DNA of 64,000 bases from Flavobacterium sp. LMO8 (GTDB lineage Bacteria > Bacteroidota > Bacteroidia > Flavobacteriales > Flavobacteriaceae): NCBI RefSeq assembly GCF_009495755.1, contig NZ_WIBJ01000031.1, positions 415,371 through 479,370 on the forward strand, given 5' to 3'. The translations under genes were made by a program, and so were the position numbers. The notes beneath the pieces were generated by a model. That model ran no database searches. It was given only the letters and a program-made list of their open reading frames with translations, and was not told where the DNA came from. Shown here one piece after another: positions 33,982 through 43,759 of this stretch; position 1 is the stretch's first letter; each line of letters begins with the position of its first letter.

Positions 33982-34611
33982 ATGGAAGCCATTTTAAAGC
34001 AATTTCCTGATTTATCTGATAATCAAATACTTCAGTTTCAAAAATTACAATCATTATATGAAGATTGGAATGCTAAAATTAATGTAATTTCAAGAAAAGA
34101 TATCGACGAATTATACACGCGTCACGTTTTGCATTCGTTAGGAATTGCAAAAATTATTGAATTCCGTCCAGGTTCTAAGATTATGGATGTGGGAACGGGT
34201 GGTGGTTTTCCTGGAATTCCATTGGCGATTTTGGATCCAGAAGTTGATTTTTATTTGATTGATGTTATTGCGAAAAAAATCAAAGTAGTGAATGAAGTTG
34301 CTGCCGGTTTAGGCTTAAAAAACGTTAAAGCTGAACAAAAACGTGCCGAATTAGTCAAACAAGAATTTGATTTTATTGTAAGTCGCGCCGTAACTAATAT
34401 GCCTGATTTTGTAAAATGGGTCGATGATAAAGTTTCAAAAAAGCAGAATCACGAATTAGCCAACGGAATTTTATATCTAAAAGGCGGCGATTTAACTGAA
34501 GAATTAAAAGCTTTTCCAAAAGCTACTGAATATAATTTGTCGGATTTCTTTTCGGATGAGTTTTTTGAAACTAAGAAAGTGGTGCATTTGCCGTTGAAGT
34601 ATAAGAAGTAG
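33982..34611 (+). CDS. rsmG: 16S rRNA (guanine-527-N7)-methyltransferase
   Basis: RsmG (GidB) methylates G527 in the 16S 530 loop using SAM. The 209-residue protein has the N-terminal NVISRKDIDELYTRHVLHSL block, the SAM loop IMDVGTGGGFPGIPLAI, and EQKRAE plus FDFIVSRAVTNMPDFVKWV, matching the family across its length. It is divergent from the desaturase gene and 24 bp upstream of a small lipoprotein gene. Very secure. Confidence 0.95.
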   Translation: MEAILKQFPDLSDNQILQFQKLQSLYEDWNAKINVISRKDIDELYTRHVLHSLGIAKIIEFRPGSKIMDVGTGGGFPGIPLAILDPEVDFYLIDVIAKKIKVVNEVAAGLGLKNVKAEQKRAELVKQEFDFIVSRAVTNMPDFVKWVDDKVSKKQNHELANGILYLKGGDLTEELKAFPKATEYNLSDFFSDEFFETKKVVHLPLKYKK

Positions 34612-34635
34612 TTTTATTAAAGATTAGTGTTTTCT

Positions 34636-35007
34636 ATGAAAAAAATTATTTTAGTTTTTTTGTTTTCTTTTCTCTTTTCTTGTGAAGGTTCTGATATTTA
34701 CAGAGGAAAATGGAAAGCCCTAGATAAAGAAGAGAATAAATTGGAAATTGAATTTTTTCCTAAAAAAATGACTCTGTTGGATAGTTTAGGAAAATCAATA
34801 AATTATGATTATACTCAAAATTCTATTGAATCTGATGACTCAATAAAAACTTATGGAATTACTTTAAGTGATGGAAGAATATATCAAATTTATTTTCCTA
34901 AAAAAGATTGCAGTATTGGTTTGATTTTGGACGAAAATGATAATCAAATATTTACATTAAGTAGAGATGCTTATGTTGATTTTGACGAAATTTATAAGCT
35001 ATATTAA
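34636..35007 (+). CDS. Small lipoprotein, function unknown
   Basis: From the ATG at 34636 the protein has 123 residues (a GTG nine bases upstream adds three residues and is less likely). MKKIILVFLFSFLFSC is a lipoprotein signal with lipidated Cys16. The mature part begins EGSDIYRGKWKALD and has short beta-strand-like stretches (KLEIEFFPKKMTLLDSLGKS, KTYGITLSDGRIYQIYF) reminiscent of small lipocalin-like sandwich proteins. I do not recognise a family. It follows rsmG by 24 bp and may be co-transcribed; a strong bidirectional terminator lies downstream. Confidence 0.7.
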   Translation: MKKIILVFLFSFLFSCEGSDIYRGKWKALDKEENKLEIEFFPKKMTLLDSLGKSINYDYTQNSIESDDSIKTYGITLSDGRIYQIYFPKKDCSIGLILDENDNQIFTLSRDAYVDFDEIYKLY

Positions 35008-35015
35008 TTAAAAAT

Positions 35016-35050
35016 AAAAAGGGTTAAGAAAACAAATCTTAACCCTTTTT
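35016..35050. terminator. Bidirectional terminator between the lipoprotein gene and pruA
   Basis: AAAAAGGGTTAAGA and TCTTAACCCTTTTT form a perfect 14-bp stem with a 7-nt loop, with A/T tails serving both convergent genes. Confidence 0.9.
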
Positions 35051-35074
35051 GTGCTTTTTGCTTCGTACTTTGAA

Positions 35075-36700
35075 TTATCCTAAAAACGGATATTTATAAT
35101 CTTCTGGTGTTACGAATGTTTCTTTAATTGTTCTAACAGAAGCCCAACGCAATAAGTTTTGTGATGAACCTGCTTTATCGTTAGTTCCAGAACCTCTTGC
35201 TCCTCCAAATGGTTGCATTCCTACAACAGCACCTGTTGGTTTGTCGTTGATGTAGAAGTTTCCTGCTGCATTTTGTAACGCTACGGTTGCTTCTTCCACC
35301 GCATAACGACATTGGCTAAATACCGCACCTGTTAAAGCGTATTCTGAAGTTTCGTCTACTAATTTTAATGTTTCTGACCATTTCGCATCTTCGTAAATAT
35401 AAATCGTAACTACTGGTCCGAATAATTCCGTACACATTGTGTTGTATTTTGGATTTGTAGTTAAGATAACCGTAGGTTCAATGAAATATCCTTTTGATTT
35501 ATCATAATTTCCACCCATGATTATTTCAGCATCGCTATCATTTTTAGCTTGGTCAATATAACGTGCTAATTTATCAAATGAAGCTTCTGAAATAACTGCT
35601 GTAATAAAATTACTCATGTCTTCAGGAGAACCCATTTTCATTGATTTCAAATCCGCTTCTAATTTCGCTTGAACTGCTGGCCATAAACTTTGTGGTATAT
35701 ATACACGAGATGCAGCACTACATTTTTGTCCTTGGAACTCAAAAGCACCACGAGCAATTCCTACTGCAACTTGTGCTGGATTTGCTGATGGATGAGCAAT
35801 GATGAAATCTTTTCCACCTGTTTCTCCAACGATTCTTGGATATGTTTTATAAGTAGCGATATTATTTCCGATAGTTTTCCAAATATCATTGAAAACACCA
35901 GTCGAACCTGTAAAGTGAACTCCAGCTAAATGTGGGCTTGATAAAACTACGTCAGAAACCATTCCAGAATCACCCATTACCATATTGATAACACCATCTG
36001 GTAAACCTGCTTCTTTGAAAACTTGCATAATTACATTAGCAGAATATACTTGTGTTGCAGCTGGTTTCCAAACCACAACATTCCCCATTAATGCAGCGCT
36101 TGACGGTAAATTACCTGCGATAGCTGTAAAGTTGAAAGGTGTAATTGCATATACAAAACCTTCTAATGGTCTGTATTCAACTCGGTTCCACATGTCTGAT
36201 GTAGAAGCTGGCTGATCTGCATAAATTTTAGTCATGAATTCTACGTTGTAACGTAAAAAGTCAATCAACTCACAAGCGGAGTCAATTTCTGCTTGGTGAA
36301 TGGTTTTTGATTGTGCAATCATAGTTGCTGCATTGATTTTAGCACGGTATGGACCTGCTAATAATTCAGCTGCTTTTAAGAAAATTCCAGCTCTGTTTTC
36401 CCAAGCCATAGCTGCCCATTTTTTGCGAGCTTCTAATGCTTCGGTAATTGCTTTTTCAACTAAAGCTCTGTCTGCTTGATGATAAATACCTACGATATGT
36501 TGGTGATCATGTGGTGCTGACATTTTTTTGGTATCGCCCGTTTTGATTTCTTCGCTACCAATATATAAAGGAACTTCTACTTGAGAATTCCACATTTTTG
36601 TATAAGTTGCTGCAACGGCTGCTCTTTCAGGAGAACCTGGTGCGTACGATTTTACGGGTTCGTTAACCGCTTTTGGGACATTAAAAAATCCTTTTAACAT
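35075..36700 (-). CDS. pruA: L-glutamate gamma-semialdehyde (1-pyrroline-5-carboxylate) dehydrogenase
   Basis: PruA oxidises glutamate semialdehyde to glutamate with NAD+, the second step of proline breakdown. The 541-residue aldehyde dehydrogenase has ITPFNFTAIAGNLPSSAALM (NAD site), Glu293 in GETGGKDFI, catalytic Cys327 in GQKCSAASRVYI and the family-specific QPFGGARGSGTNDKAG near the C-terminus. It matches the stand-alone P5C dehydrogenase type rather than the long PutA fusion; no proline dehydrogenase gene lies next to it. Cytosolic. Very secure. Confidence 0.95.
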   Translation of the reverse strand: MLKGFFNVPKAVNEPVKSYAPGSPERAAVAATYTKMWNSQVEVPLYIGSEEIKTGDTKKMSAPHDHQHIVGIYHQADRALVEKAITEALEARKKWAAMAWENRAGIFLKAAELLAGPYRAKINAATMIAQSKTIHQAEIDSACELIDFLRYNVEFMTKIYADQPASTSDMWNRVEYRPLEGFVYAITPFNFTAIAGNLPSSAALMGNVVVWKPAATQVYSANVIMQVFKEAGLPDGVINMVMGDSGMVSDVVLSSPHLAGVHFTGSTGVFNDIWKTIGNNIATYKTYPRIVGETGGKDFIIAHPSANPAQVAVGIARGAFEFQGQKCSAASRVYIPQSLWPAVQAKLEADLKSMKMGSPEDMSNFITAVISEASFDKLARYIDQAKNDSDAEIIMGGNYDKSKGYFIEPTVILTTNPKYNTMCTELFGPVVTIYIYEDAKWSETLKLVDETSEYALTGAVFSQCRYAVEEATVALQNAAGNFYINDKPTGAVVGMQPFGGARGSGTNDKAGSSQNLLRWASVRTIKETFVTPEDYKYPFLG

Positions 36701-36856
36701 GGTTTTGAATTTTAGCTTCGCTCATTTCGGACAAAGTCCTTGAGTGAAAATTAGACAATTTTGTGTGTTGATTTACTAGTTTTTATTAAACGAATACAAA
36801 AATACAAAGTATATTTTGAATAATCGATAACAAAAGTTACTTAGCTGAAATGAAAG

Positions 36857-37243
36857 TTAATTAATAGCAAAAGGAGCACTTAACTTGAAAGTAGGGATGG
36901 TAACTCTAAAACTTCTAGTTGAGGTAAAGTTTACCATGTTGAAATAGCCTTTCATGGCGCCAATAGGAGAAGAAAGTAAGCATCCAGAAGAATAAGTATA
37001 GCTTTCACCTGGTTTTATTACTGGTTTTTTTCCAATAACACCTTCCCCATCTACTACTTCAATATTATTTAATGCATCGTAAATTTCCCAATGACGAGTG
37101 GTTAATTGTACCGAATCTTTACTTTGGTTTTCGATAGTAACATGATACGCAAAGGCAAAGTGAATCTTATAGTTTTTGAAGTAAGTACCTTCAAAACTAG
37201 TTAAAACTGAAATCTTTATGCCTTTTGTAATTTGACTTACCAT
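36857..37243 (-). CDS. apaG: ApaG domain protein
   Basis: The 128-residue protein is an all-beta, immunoglobulin-like ApaG (DUF525): KISVLTSFEGTYF, the hallmark YHVTIENQSKDSVQLTTRHW, then VGxxGVIGKKPVIKPGESYTYSSG-type core (here DGEGVIGKKPVIKPGESYTY) and GAMKGYFNMVN. The GEGVIG loop is like a pyrophosphate-binding motif. ApaG is linked to Co2+ resistance and magnesium efflux in enterobacteria; the molecular role is unsettled. It starts 4 bp after the stop of the DUF3667 gene on the same strand. Confidence 0.93.
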   Translation of the reverse strand: MVSQITKGIKISVLTSFEGTYFKNYKIHFAFAYHVTIENQSKDSVQLTTRHWEIYDALNNIEVVDGEGVIGKKPVIKPGESYTYSSGCLLSSPIGAMKGYFNMVNFTSTRSFRVTIPTFKLSAPFAIN

Positions 37244-37246
37244 ATG

Positions 37247-38344
37247 TTAAAATAAAATTATTCCTATTAGCATCATAATTAAAGTGCAAATACTTAAGAA
37301 TAAAAAGAATAGCGGATTCAAAATTAAGAATTTTAAAACAGTTATCCAACGGCTTTGTTGATAAAAATTTCTTAAAGATTTATAGAAATAAATTGGGAAT
37401 AAAAATGCAAATGAGATTCCTTCAATGAATGTGGCAACATTGTCATTTAATAATGATATAAGATTAAATATCATTAAACACATAAATATAAAAGAAAAAA
37501 ACGTATAAGAAAAGACTAAATGTTCGGTGTAATTAATTTTTTTGGAATAAAAAATCAACCAAAACATAAGTGTTAATATGGGTAAAGAAAGAAAAATAAA
37601 AAACGGAAGTTTTTGGTAAAAGTAATCGAAAACTTCACCTTCAATATCGTTTGATTTGAAAAGTTTAGATTTATTAAATAAGGTTTTAGTATAAAAAGTA
37701 ACTTCGTGTCCTAGTTCTTTTAAAGCATGTTCAGTAGTTTTTTCTGGATATTTTCTGTTAAAATTTCGAAAAGAAAGAACAGTGTAAATGACTGGTTTTA
37801 ATCCTGAAGAAATATTTTCATCTATAAATTGTTTGGTATAAATAGAGTCTCTGTTATGATTGATTTCTTTTCTATTTAAACTACTAATTAATCCTTTTAC
37901 ATTTGAATTTTTGCCTATTGCTTTTATTGATAAGCTGTCGAGTTTTTTTAAATCTTGCTTTTGATTCTCTGTTAATTCATTATCAACAACTAAGGGGTCA
38001 ACATTGTTTGGACTCCTGTCTCCTTCTACAAAATTAAATGTTATAAAAAGAATTAGCGAAACACTCAAAAACAATCGAAACGGATTAGCATATGTATGTC
38101 TTTTGCCTTCGTTAAATTCACGAGCTAAAACTCCTGGTTTTGTGAAAATAGAAATGATTGAGTTGCGTAATCTGGAATCGTACGCATAAAAATTAGCGAA
38201 AAACTCTTCAATAAAATCTCTAATTTCTAGTTTTTTTGTTGAATTTAATTGACCACAGTGATGACAATATTTTTCACTAATATCCAAAGCTGTTTCACAG
38301 TTGATACACTGAGTTCCTCTGTATTTTATGTCTTTTCTGCTCAT
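37247..38344 (-). CDS. DUF3667 membrane protein with N-terminal zinc ribbon
   Basis: The 365-residue protein has an N-terminal zinc ribbon (Cys13, Cys16, Cys27, Cys30: CINCETALD, KYCHHCG), then the DUF3667 signature RDFIEEFFANFYAYDSRLRN and TKPGVLAREFNEGKRHTYAN. It continues with hydrophobic segments at about 90-105 and four or so in the C-terminal half (FIFLSLPILTLMFWLIFYS onward). An internal ~140-residue polar part lies between the first and later membrane spans. This family is widespread in Bacteroidota and its function is unknown. It lies between the plug gene and apaG, 2-3 bp apart, so the three are co-transcribed. Confidence 0.85.
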   Translation of the reverse strand: MSRKDIKYRGTQCINCETALDISEKYCHHCGQLNSTKKLEIRDFIEEFFANFYAYDSRLRNSIISIFTKPGVLAREFNEGKRHTYANPFRLFLSVSLILFITFNFVEGDRSPNNVDPLVVDNELTENQKQDLKKLDSLSIKAIGKNSNVKGLISSLNRKEINHNRDSIYTKQFIDENISSGLKPVIYTVLSFRNFNRKYPEKTTEHALKELGHEVTFYTKTLFNKSKLFKSNDIEGEVFDYFYQKLPFFIFLSLPILTLMFWLIFYSKKINYTEHLVFSYTFFSFIFMCLMIFNLISLLNDNVATFIEGISFAFLFPIYFYKSLRNFYQQSRWITVLKFLILNPLFFLFLSICTLIMMLIGIILF

Positions 38345-38346
38345 TC

Positions 38347-39594
38347 TTAATTTCGGATAACTTCACTGTTTGTGTTTGCAATTCCAATTACTCTGTCGTA
38401 TCGGTCGTTATTTCCTCTATAATATACAATTGCAGTATAATTATTTTCTGTTTGAAAGAAATTGCCATCAACAGCATTTTCGTAATCTACTTTTCCGGAT
38501 TTATCGGTAATGACGTATTGGTAATTAGTAAATCCTTGTTTTAATAAAATTGCTTTTTCGTACAATCCAGAATTTTTATTAAACTCCATTTTGTATTCAT
38601 CCGTTAACGCATAATTGTTGAACATACCCACAATGTAAATGTTTTTGTCTGCTAAATTTAGTGTGTTAAGCGCAAAGTATACCCAAGAATAATCAGCTTC
38701 AACTTGCGGATTTGCACTATTAGCATTCTGAATAAAAAAGTTGCCATTAATATCTGGAAAATAAGTATAAGGAACATTTTTCCTTGGCGTGTTTACATAT
38801 AAAAAGGTATTGTATATATTTTCGCCAGAAGTCACTTTTGCTACTGTGTTATTAGTTCCTCTGATTATTTTGTTGTCAATGCTATATGCTTCATTACCTG
38901 CCCAAAATTGAGTTTCCTTATTGTATCTGTAAATTAATTCTGAACCTAAAGTGTATTGTGGTTTAATGTTAGAAAGACTGGTTTTCCAATTTCCGTTTTG
39001 AAAAAGAGTAACTTTTACATTTTGAATTGGATTTTGAAGTATTCTGTCTCCGTAATTTATTGTCATTTCAATGTTCTGTTTTTCATTGATGCTGTCAAAA
39101 TCACGAGCTCTTCTAACTAGTAAACCTACTGATACTTGTTCTTCATAAATCACAACTCTTCTTGAAAATACAATTTCGCTTTCATCATTTAAAACAGTAA
39201 TCATGTAGTTGCCGCTTTTTGTAATTTGATTGAATCTATTAGGAAAAAATTGTTTGTAATGCGAATACAATTGCAAAGTGTTGAAGGAATTTTCGTAAGT
39301 AATAATACGCTGATTGTCCATTCCGTTTAGATATTCAACTTTTCCTAAATCAGATGGAGCAGACCAATCGTAGTTGTATTGCGTTATAGTATAATAGTAA
39401 TCAGCTTCGTCTCCGTATAAATCATCAAAACTCAATTCAAAAGTTTCGCCGAGTTTAAAAAACGGAATAACATTATTACCATTTATACGAAATGAAATGG
39501 TTTTGATATTAAATGTAGGTTCTTGTTCAATTCCTGCTTGTGAGAAAATAAATTGAAAATAAAAAAAAGAAATTATGAAAGCAATTTTGTTCAT
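38347..39594 (-). CDS. Type IX secretion system plug protein (DUF5103)
   Basis: From the ATG at 39594 the protein has 415 residues; an in-frame upstream start adds a non-signal stretch and is rejected. A signal peptide (MNKIAFIISFFYFQFIFSQ) precedes EPTFNIKTISFRINGNNVIP and PFFKLGETFELSFDDLYGDE, the typical N-terminal beta-sandwich of DUF5103. WSAPSDLGKVEYLNGMD and YFPDINGNFFIQNANS also fit. In F. johnsoniae this family member closes the SprA translocon channel from the periplasmic side when PorV is absent. It heads the operon plug-DUF3667-apaG. With PorG and PorP/SprF this is the third T9SS-linked gene in the window. Confidence 0.88.
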   Translation of the reverse strand: MNKIAFIISFFYFQFIFSQAGIEQEPTFNIKTISFRINGNNVIPFFKLGETFELSFDDLYGDEADYYYTITQYNYDWSAPSDLGKVEYLNGMDNQRIITYENSFNTLQLYSHYKQFFPNRFNQITKSGNYMITVLNDESEIVFSRRVVIYEEQVSVGLLVRRARDFDSINEKQNIEMTINYGDRILQNPIQNVKVTLFQNGNWKTSLSNIKPQYTLGSELIYRYNKETQFWAGNEAYSIDNKIIRGTNNTVAKVTSGENIYNTFLYVNTPRKNVPYTYFPDINGNFFIQNANSANPQVEADYSWVYFALNTLNLADKNIYIVGMFNNYALTDEYKMEFNKNSGLYEKAILLKQGFTNYQYVITDKSGKVDYENAVDGNFFQTENNYTAIVYYRGNNDRYDRVIGIANTNSEVIRN

Positions 39595-39713
39595 TTTTGT
39601 ACCTATAAAGACGTAAAAATAGTAAAACTTTAGGTACAAACGTAATTCCTTTTGATTTATTAGTAATTTGCAATTTAGATTAATTATAAATAAATCAAAT
39701 CTCCGTCTTTATT

Positions 39714-39746
39714 TTTGGTAAGGTGTTATGTATTTGATTAAATTTG
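39714..39746 (+). promoter_or_regulatory. Putative promoter of the nqr operon
   Basis: TTTG at 39714-39717, a 21-nt spacer and TAAATTTG at 39739-39746 fit the Bacteroidota consensus, giving a leader of about 35 nt before nqrA. Confidence 0.6.
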
Positions 39747-39789
39747 CACGTTTTATAGTAAATTTTTTAACAATCATATCTTCAAAAAT

Positions 39790-41136
39790 ATGTCAAAAGA
39801 CATTCGAATTAAAAAAGGTTTAGACCTTAAGTTGAAGGGTGAAGCGGCTCAAAAGATAGCTGATACCACTCGCTCGAAAGTCTATGCTGTTAAACCTTCT
39901 GACTTCCATGGTGTAACTCCGAAAATGGTAGTAAAAGAAGGAGATAACGTTAAAGCGGGAGAAGTAATTTTCTATTCTAAATCAGATGAGAAAGTTAAGT
40001 TTGTTGCTCCTGTAAGCGGAAAAATTCAAGAAATCAAACGTGGTGAAAAAAGAGTCATTTTAGAGATTCTTATTGCTGCAGATTCTCAAGATGTTTTCGT
40101 TGAGCATAGCAAGAAAAATCCTAACGATTTATCAACAGAAGAAGTAAAAGCACATTTGTTAGCTTCAGGTTGTTGGCCATTTATCAATCAACGTCCGTAT
40201 GATGTGATTGCTAATTCAGCCGATTCGCCTAAAGCTATTTTTGTTTCTGGAATTAATTCTGCGCCATTAGAGGCTGATTTGGATTTTACATTAGCGGATA
40301 AGAAAGAATTCTTAAAAGCAGGTTTTGAGGCTTTGGCTAAATTAACTTCAGGTAAAGTTCATGTAACAGCTAAGAAAAAAGCAGATTATTTACCTCAATC
40401 GGATGCTTTTGTGCTTCACAAAGGTTCAGGTTTGCATCCTGTTGGATTAGTTTCAACTCAAATCGCTAAAATTGATCCTATCAATAAAGGCGAAAAAGTT
40501 TGGGTAGTGCAAATGGAAGATGTTGCTGTAATTGGAGAATTGTTTTTAACAGGTAAATTCAATGCTAAAAGAGTTTTAGCTTTAGCAGGAACAGGATTTG
40601 AAAATCCATCATATGTTACAGCTATCATTGGTGCCCAAATTACTGATGTACTTGCTGGTAATTTAAAAGAAGGGAATTTCAGAATTATCAACGGAGATGT
40701 TCTAACAGGTGAACAAAAATCGAAAGATGGTTTCTTAGGTTTTTACCACAATATGTTTACGGCAATTCCAGAAGGTGATGATTATGATTTCTTTGGTTGG
40801 AATATTCCACGTCCAAATAAGTTTAGTGTGTATAGAGCAAATATGTTTTCATTCTTAACGCCAAATAAAAAATACGATTTGAATACCAATACTAATGGTG
40901 AACATCGTGCTTTTGTATTAACAGGTGATTATGAAAAAGTATTTTCTTTAGATATCTATCCAATTCAATTATTAAAATCTATTTTAGTTAATGATATTGA
41001 TCAAATGGAAGCTTTAGGGATTTATGAAGTAGCTCCAGAAGATTTTGCATTAACAGAATACATTTGTGTATCTAAGCAAGATCACCAAAGAATTGTGAGA
41101 CACGGATTAGATGTAATGATAAAAGAAGTTGGTTAA
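39790..41136 (+). CDS. nqrA: Na+-translocating NADH:quinone reductase subunit A
   Basis: NqrA is the peripheral cytosolic subunit that binds quinone near the membrane in the Na+-pumping NADH dehydrogenase. The 448-residue protein begins IRIKKGLDLKLKGEA and carries a barrel-sandwich domain (VVKEGDNVKAGEVIFYSKSD, VKFVAPVSGKIQEI) like RnfC/NqrA, plus GSGLHPVGLVS. It is the first gene of a complete six-gene nqr operon with intergenic gaps of 2-26 bp. Very secure. Confidence 0.96.
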   Translation: MSKDIRIKKGLDLKLKGEAAQKIADTTRSKVYAVKPSDFHGVTPKMVVKEGDNVKAGEVIFYSKSDEKVKFVAPVSGKIQEIKRGEKRVILEILIAADSQDVFVEHSKKNPNDLSTEEVKAHLLASGCWPFINQRPYDVIANSADSPKAIFVSGINSAPLEADLDFTLADKKEFLKAGFEALAKLTSGKVHVTAKKKADYLPQSDAFVLHKGSGLHPVGLVSTQIAKIDPINKGEKVWVVQMEDVAVIGELFLTGKFNAKRVLALAGTGFENPSYVTAIIGAQITDVLAGNLKEGNFRIINGDVLTGEQKSKDGFLGFYHNMFTAIPEGDDYDFFGWNIPRPNKFSVYRANMFSFLTPNKKYDLNTNTNGEHRAFVLTGDYEKVFSLDIYPIQLLKSILVNDIDQMEALGIYEVAPEDFALTEYICVSKQDHQRIVRHGLDVMIKEVG

Positions 41137-41162
41137 TCTTATAAATTTATAAAATCACAAAA

Positions 41163-42353
41163 ATGGGATTAAAACAAAATTTACATAATTTAAAAGAGAA
41201 GTATAGAGGAACAAAATTTGAACAAGGATTCAATGCGTTACATACTTTTCTTTATTTGCCAAACATGACAACACATGGTGGAACGCACGTAAAAGATGCT
41301 ACCGATTTAAAACGTGTGATGAATACTGTAATTATGGCAATGATACCAGTTTTGATATTTGGTATGTTCAATGCAGGATATCAACACTACCTTCAAATTA
41401 ATGGTACAGCTGAGTTCTTAACGATGGATAATTTAATCGTTGGACTTAAAAAAGTATTACCAATGTTGTTGGTTTCTTATGGAGTAGGATTAGGAATTGA
41501 ATTCATTTTTGCTACCGTAAAAAAACACGAAGTAGAAGAAGGATACTTAGTTACAGGTATGTTAGTGCCTTTGATTATGCCGGTAGACCTTCCTTTATGG
41601 ATGTTAGCTGTTGCTGTTGCTTTTGGAGTAGTTATTGGTAAAGAATTATTCGGAGGAACTGGTATGAATATTTTAAATCCAGCTTTAACCATTCGTGCGT
41701 TCTTGTTCTTTAACTGGGCGGCTTGGATGTCTGGAGATAAAGTATGGGTTCATGGTGCAGTTGATGGAGTAAAAAATGCTGCTGGAACTGACGCAATTTC
41801 AGGTGAAACTATTTTAGGAGCATTAGCTGCTAATAAAGAAGTTATGCATTCTTGGCAAGATATGTTTGCAGGATTTATTCCAGGTTCTATTGGAGAAACT
41901 TCTACACTTTTAATTTTAGTAGGAGCTGCTTTTTTAATTCTAACAGGAATTGGAAGCGCAAGAATCATGCTTTCTGCAGTTATTGGTGCCGCTGTAATGG
42001 GATTAATATTTAATGGATTAGTTGATTCTGGAGTAATTGTAGAAGGAAGTAAATTCTATAGTTTAATGAATTTTCCATTTTGGCAACATTTATTAGTTGG
42101 AGGTATTGCATTTGGTATTGTTTTTATGGCAACAGACCCAGTTTCTGCTGCACAAACAAGTACAGGTAAAATTATTTATGGATTCTTAATTGGATTGTTC
42201 AGTATTTTAATCAGAGTTTTCAATCCTGCTTACCCAGAAGGAGTAATGATGGCAATTCTATTAATGAACGTGTTTGCGCCTACTATTGATCACTATGTGG
42301 TTCAAGCCAATGTAAAAAGAAGAATGAAACGTTTAAAAGTTAAAACTACTTAA
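41163..42353 (+). CDS. nqrB: Na+-translocating NADH:quinone reductase subunit B
   Basis: NqrB is an integral membrane subunit that carries covalent FMN and riboflavin and forms the Na+ path. The 396-residue protein has about ten hydrophobic spans. The covalent FMN site is AISGETILGAL with Thr216, in the position of the SGAT/T motif of other NqrB proteins. GGTGMNILNPALTIRAFLFF and ATDPVSAAQTSTGKI are family blocks. The flavin is attached by ApbE, encoded 3' of the operon. Very secure. Confidence 0.96.
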   Translation: MGLKQNLHNLKEKYRGTKFEQGFNALHTFLYLPNMTTHGGTHVKDATDLKRVMNTVIMAMIPVLIFGMFNAGYQHYLQINGTAEFLTMDNLIVGLKKVLPMLLVSYGVGLGIEFIFATVKKHEVEEGYLVTGMLVPLIMPVDLPLWMLAVAVAFGVVIGKELFGGTGMNILNPALTIRAFLFFNWAAWMSGDKVWVHGAVDGVKNAAGTDAISGETILGALAANKEVMHSWQDMFAGFIPGSIGETSTLLILVGAAFLILTGIGSARIMLSAVIGAAVMGLIFNGLVDSGVIVEGSKFYSLMNFPFWQHLLVGGIAFGIVFMATDPVSAAQTSTGKIIYGFLIGLFSILIRVFNPAYPEGVMMAILLMNVFAPTIDHYVVQANVKRRMKRLKVKTT

Positions 42354-42355
42354 TT

Positions 42356-43081
42356 ATGTCAGCAAAACGTACAGATTCAAATAGTTATACTATCATTTTC
42401 TCATTGGTTATGGTAGTTGTTGTAGGTTCATTGTTGGCATTCTTTGCAAATTTTACAAAAGACCTACGTGTTAAAAACGATCAAGTTAAAGCACAAATCG
42501 ATATATTATCAGCAATAGGTGTGCCTGCCGAAAGAAGCAATGCTACTGAAATGTTTGAAAAATACATCAAATCTCAAAAAGTTATCAAAGGAACTGAAGT
42601 TTCTGACGATGATAAAGCATATTTAATTGATGTAAAAAAAGAATTAGATATTGCAAAAAACGGTGGTGTTCAAAGATTACCATTATTTGTTGCTGAAAAA
42701 GATGGTAAAACAATTTATATTTTACCAGTTAGAGGTAACGGTCTATGGGATGCAATTTGGGGATATATTGCTTTGAATGACGATTTAAAAAGCATAAGTG
42801 GAGTGTATTTTGACCATAAAGGTGAAACACCTGGTTTAGGTGCAAACATTACTGAAACTTTTTTTACAGACGATTTTAAAGGAGAATTCATTTACGATGC
42901 TTCAAACACATTTAAAGGAGTTGAAATTTCAAAATCAAATGCAGATCCAAACAATCAGGATAAAAAAGACAATCAGGTAGATGCTATTTCAGGTGCTACA
43001 ATTACTGGGAACGGTGTTGGAGCAATGATTAACTCTGGTATACGCTCTTATTTACCTTATTTTGAAACTTTAAAAAAATAA
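42356..43081 (+). CDS. nqrC: Na+-translocating NADH:quinone reductase subunit C
   Basis: NqrC is a single-span periplasmic subunit with covalent FMN. The 241-residue protein has one N-terminal membrane helix (about 12-33) and the ApbE target motif SGATIT at 212-217, where Thr217 would take the FMN phosphate. GETPGLGANI and WDAIWGYIALN are also family blocks. It lies 2 bp from both nqrB and nqrD. Very secure. Confidence 0.96.
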   Translation: MSAKRTDSNSYTIIFSLVMVVVVGSLLAFFANFTKDLRVKNDQVKAQIDILSAIGVPAERSNATEMFEKYIKSQKVIKGTEVSDDDKAYLIDVKKELDIAKNGGVQRLPLFVAEKDGKTIYILPVRGNGLWDAIWGYIALNDDLKSISGVYFDHKGETPGLGANITETFFTDDFKGEFIYDASNTFKGVEISKSNADPNNQDKKDNQVDAISGATITGNGVGAMINSGIRSYLPYFETLKK

Positions 43082-43083
43082 AA

Positions 43084-43755
43084 ATGGCAGAAAATAAAAC
43101 ACAGTCTGAACCATTGTTTTCAAAGAAAAACATAGGTTTATTAAAAGATCCTTTAACAGATAACAATCCAGTTACTGTTCAAGTATTAGGAATTTGTTCT
43201 GCACTTGCAATTACAGCCGAACTAAAAGCATCTGTTATTATGGGGCTTTCAGTAATATTCGTTTTAGGAGCTGGAAATGTTGTTATTTCTTTATTACGTA
43301 ACCTTATTCCAAGTTCAATTCGTATTATTGCTCAATTAGTTATCGCTGCTGCATTAGTAATTTTGGTAGACTTAACATTAAAAGCATATGTGCCTGATTT
43401 AGCAAAGAAACTTTCAGTATTTGTTGGATTAATCATTACAAACTGTATTATCATGGGACGTTTTGAAGCATTTGCTTTAGGAAATGGACCATGGAAATCA
43501 TTCCTTGACGGAGTTGGTAATGCTTCTGGTTACGCTTTAATTTTGGTTATTGTAGGTTTCTTCAGAGAATTATTAGGTTCTGGAAAATTATTTGGTTTCC
43601 CAGTATTTGGTGATCCAGTAGAAAAAACAGGACTTTATGCATTAGGTTATGAAAACAATGGTTTTATGTTGTTAGCACCAATGGCGTTAATTACATTAGG
43701 ACTTATCATTGGTTTCCAACGTTCAAGAAATAAAAGTTTAATAGAAACACACTAA
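43084..43755 (+). CDS. nqrD: Na+-translocating NADH:quinone reductase subunit D
   Basis: NqrD is an integral membrane subunit with six helices, homologous to NqrE and RnfE; the NqrD/NqrE pair holds a membrane-embedded iron centre. The 223-residue protein has GLLKDPLTDNNPVTVQVLGICSA at its start (here shown by NPVTVQVLGICSALAIT), with the conserved Cys in LGICSALA, and the second motif IITNCIIMGRFEAFALGN with its Cys. Both cysteines expected for the iron site are present. Very secure. Confidence 0.95.
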   Translation: MAENKTQSEPLFSKKNIGLLKDPLTDNNPVTVQVLGICSALAITAELKASVIMGLSVIFVLGAGNVVISLLRNLIPSSIRIIAQLVIAAALVILVDLTLKAYVPDLAKKLSVFVGLIITNCIIMGRFEAFALGNGPWKSFLDGVGNASGYALILVIVGFFRELLGSGKLFGFPVFGDPVEKTGLYALGYENNGFMLLAPMALITLGLIIGFQRSRNKSLIETH

Positions 43756-43759
43756 GAAA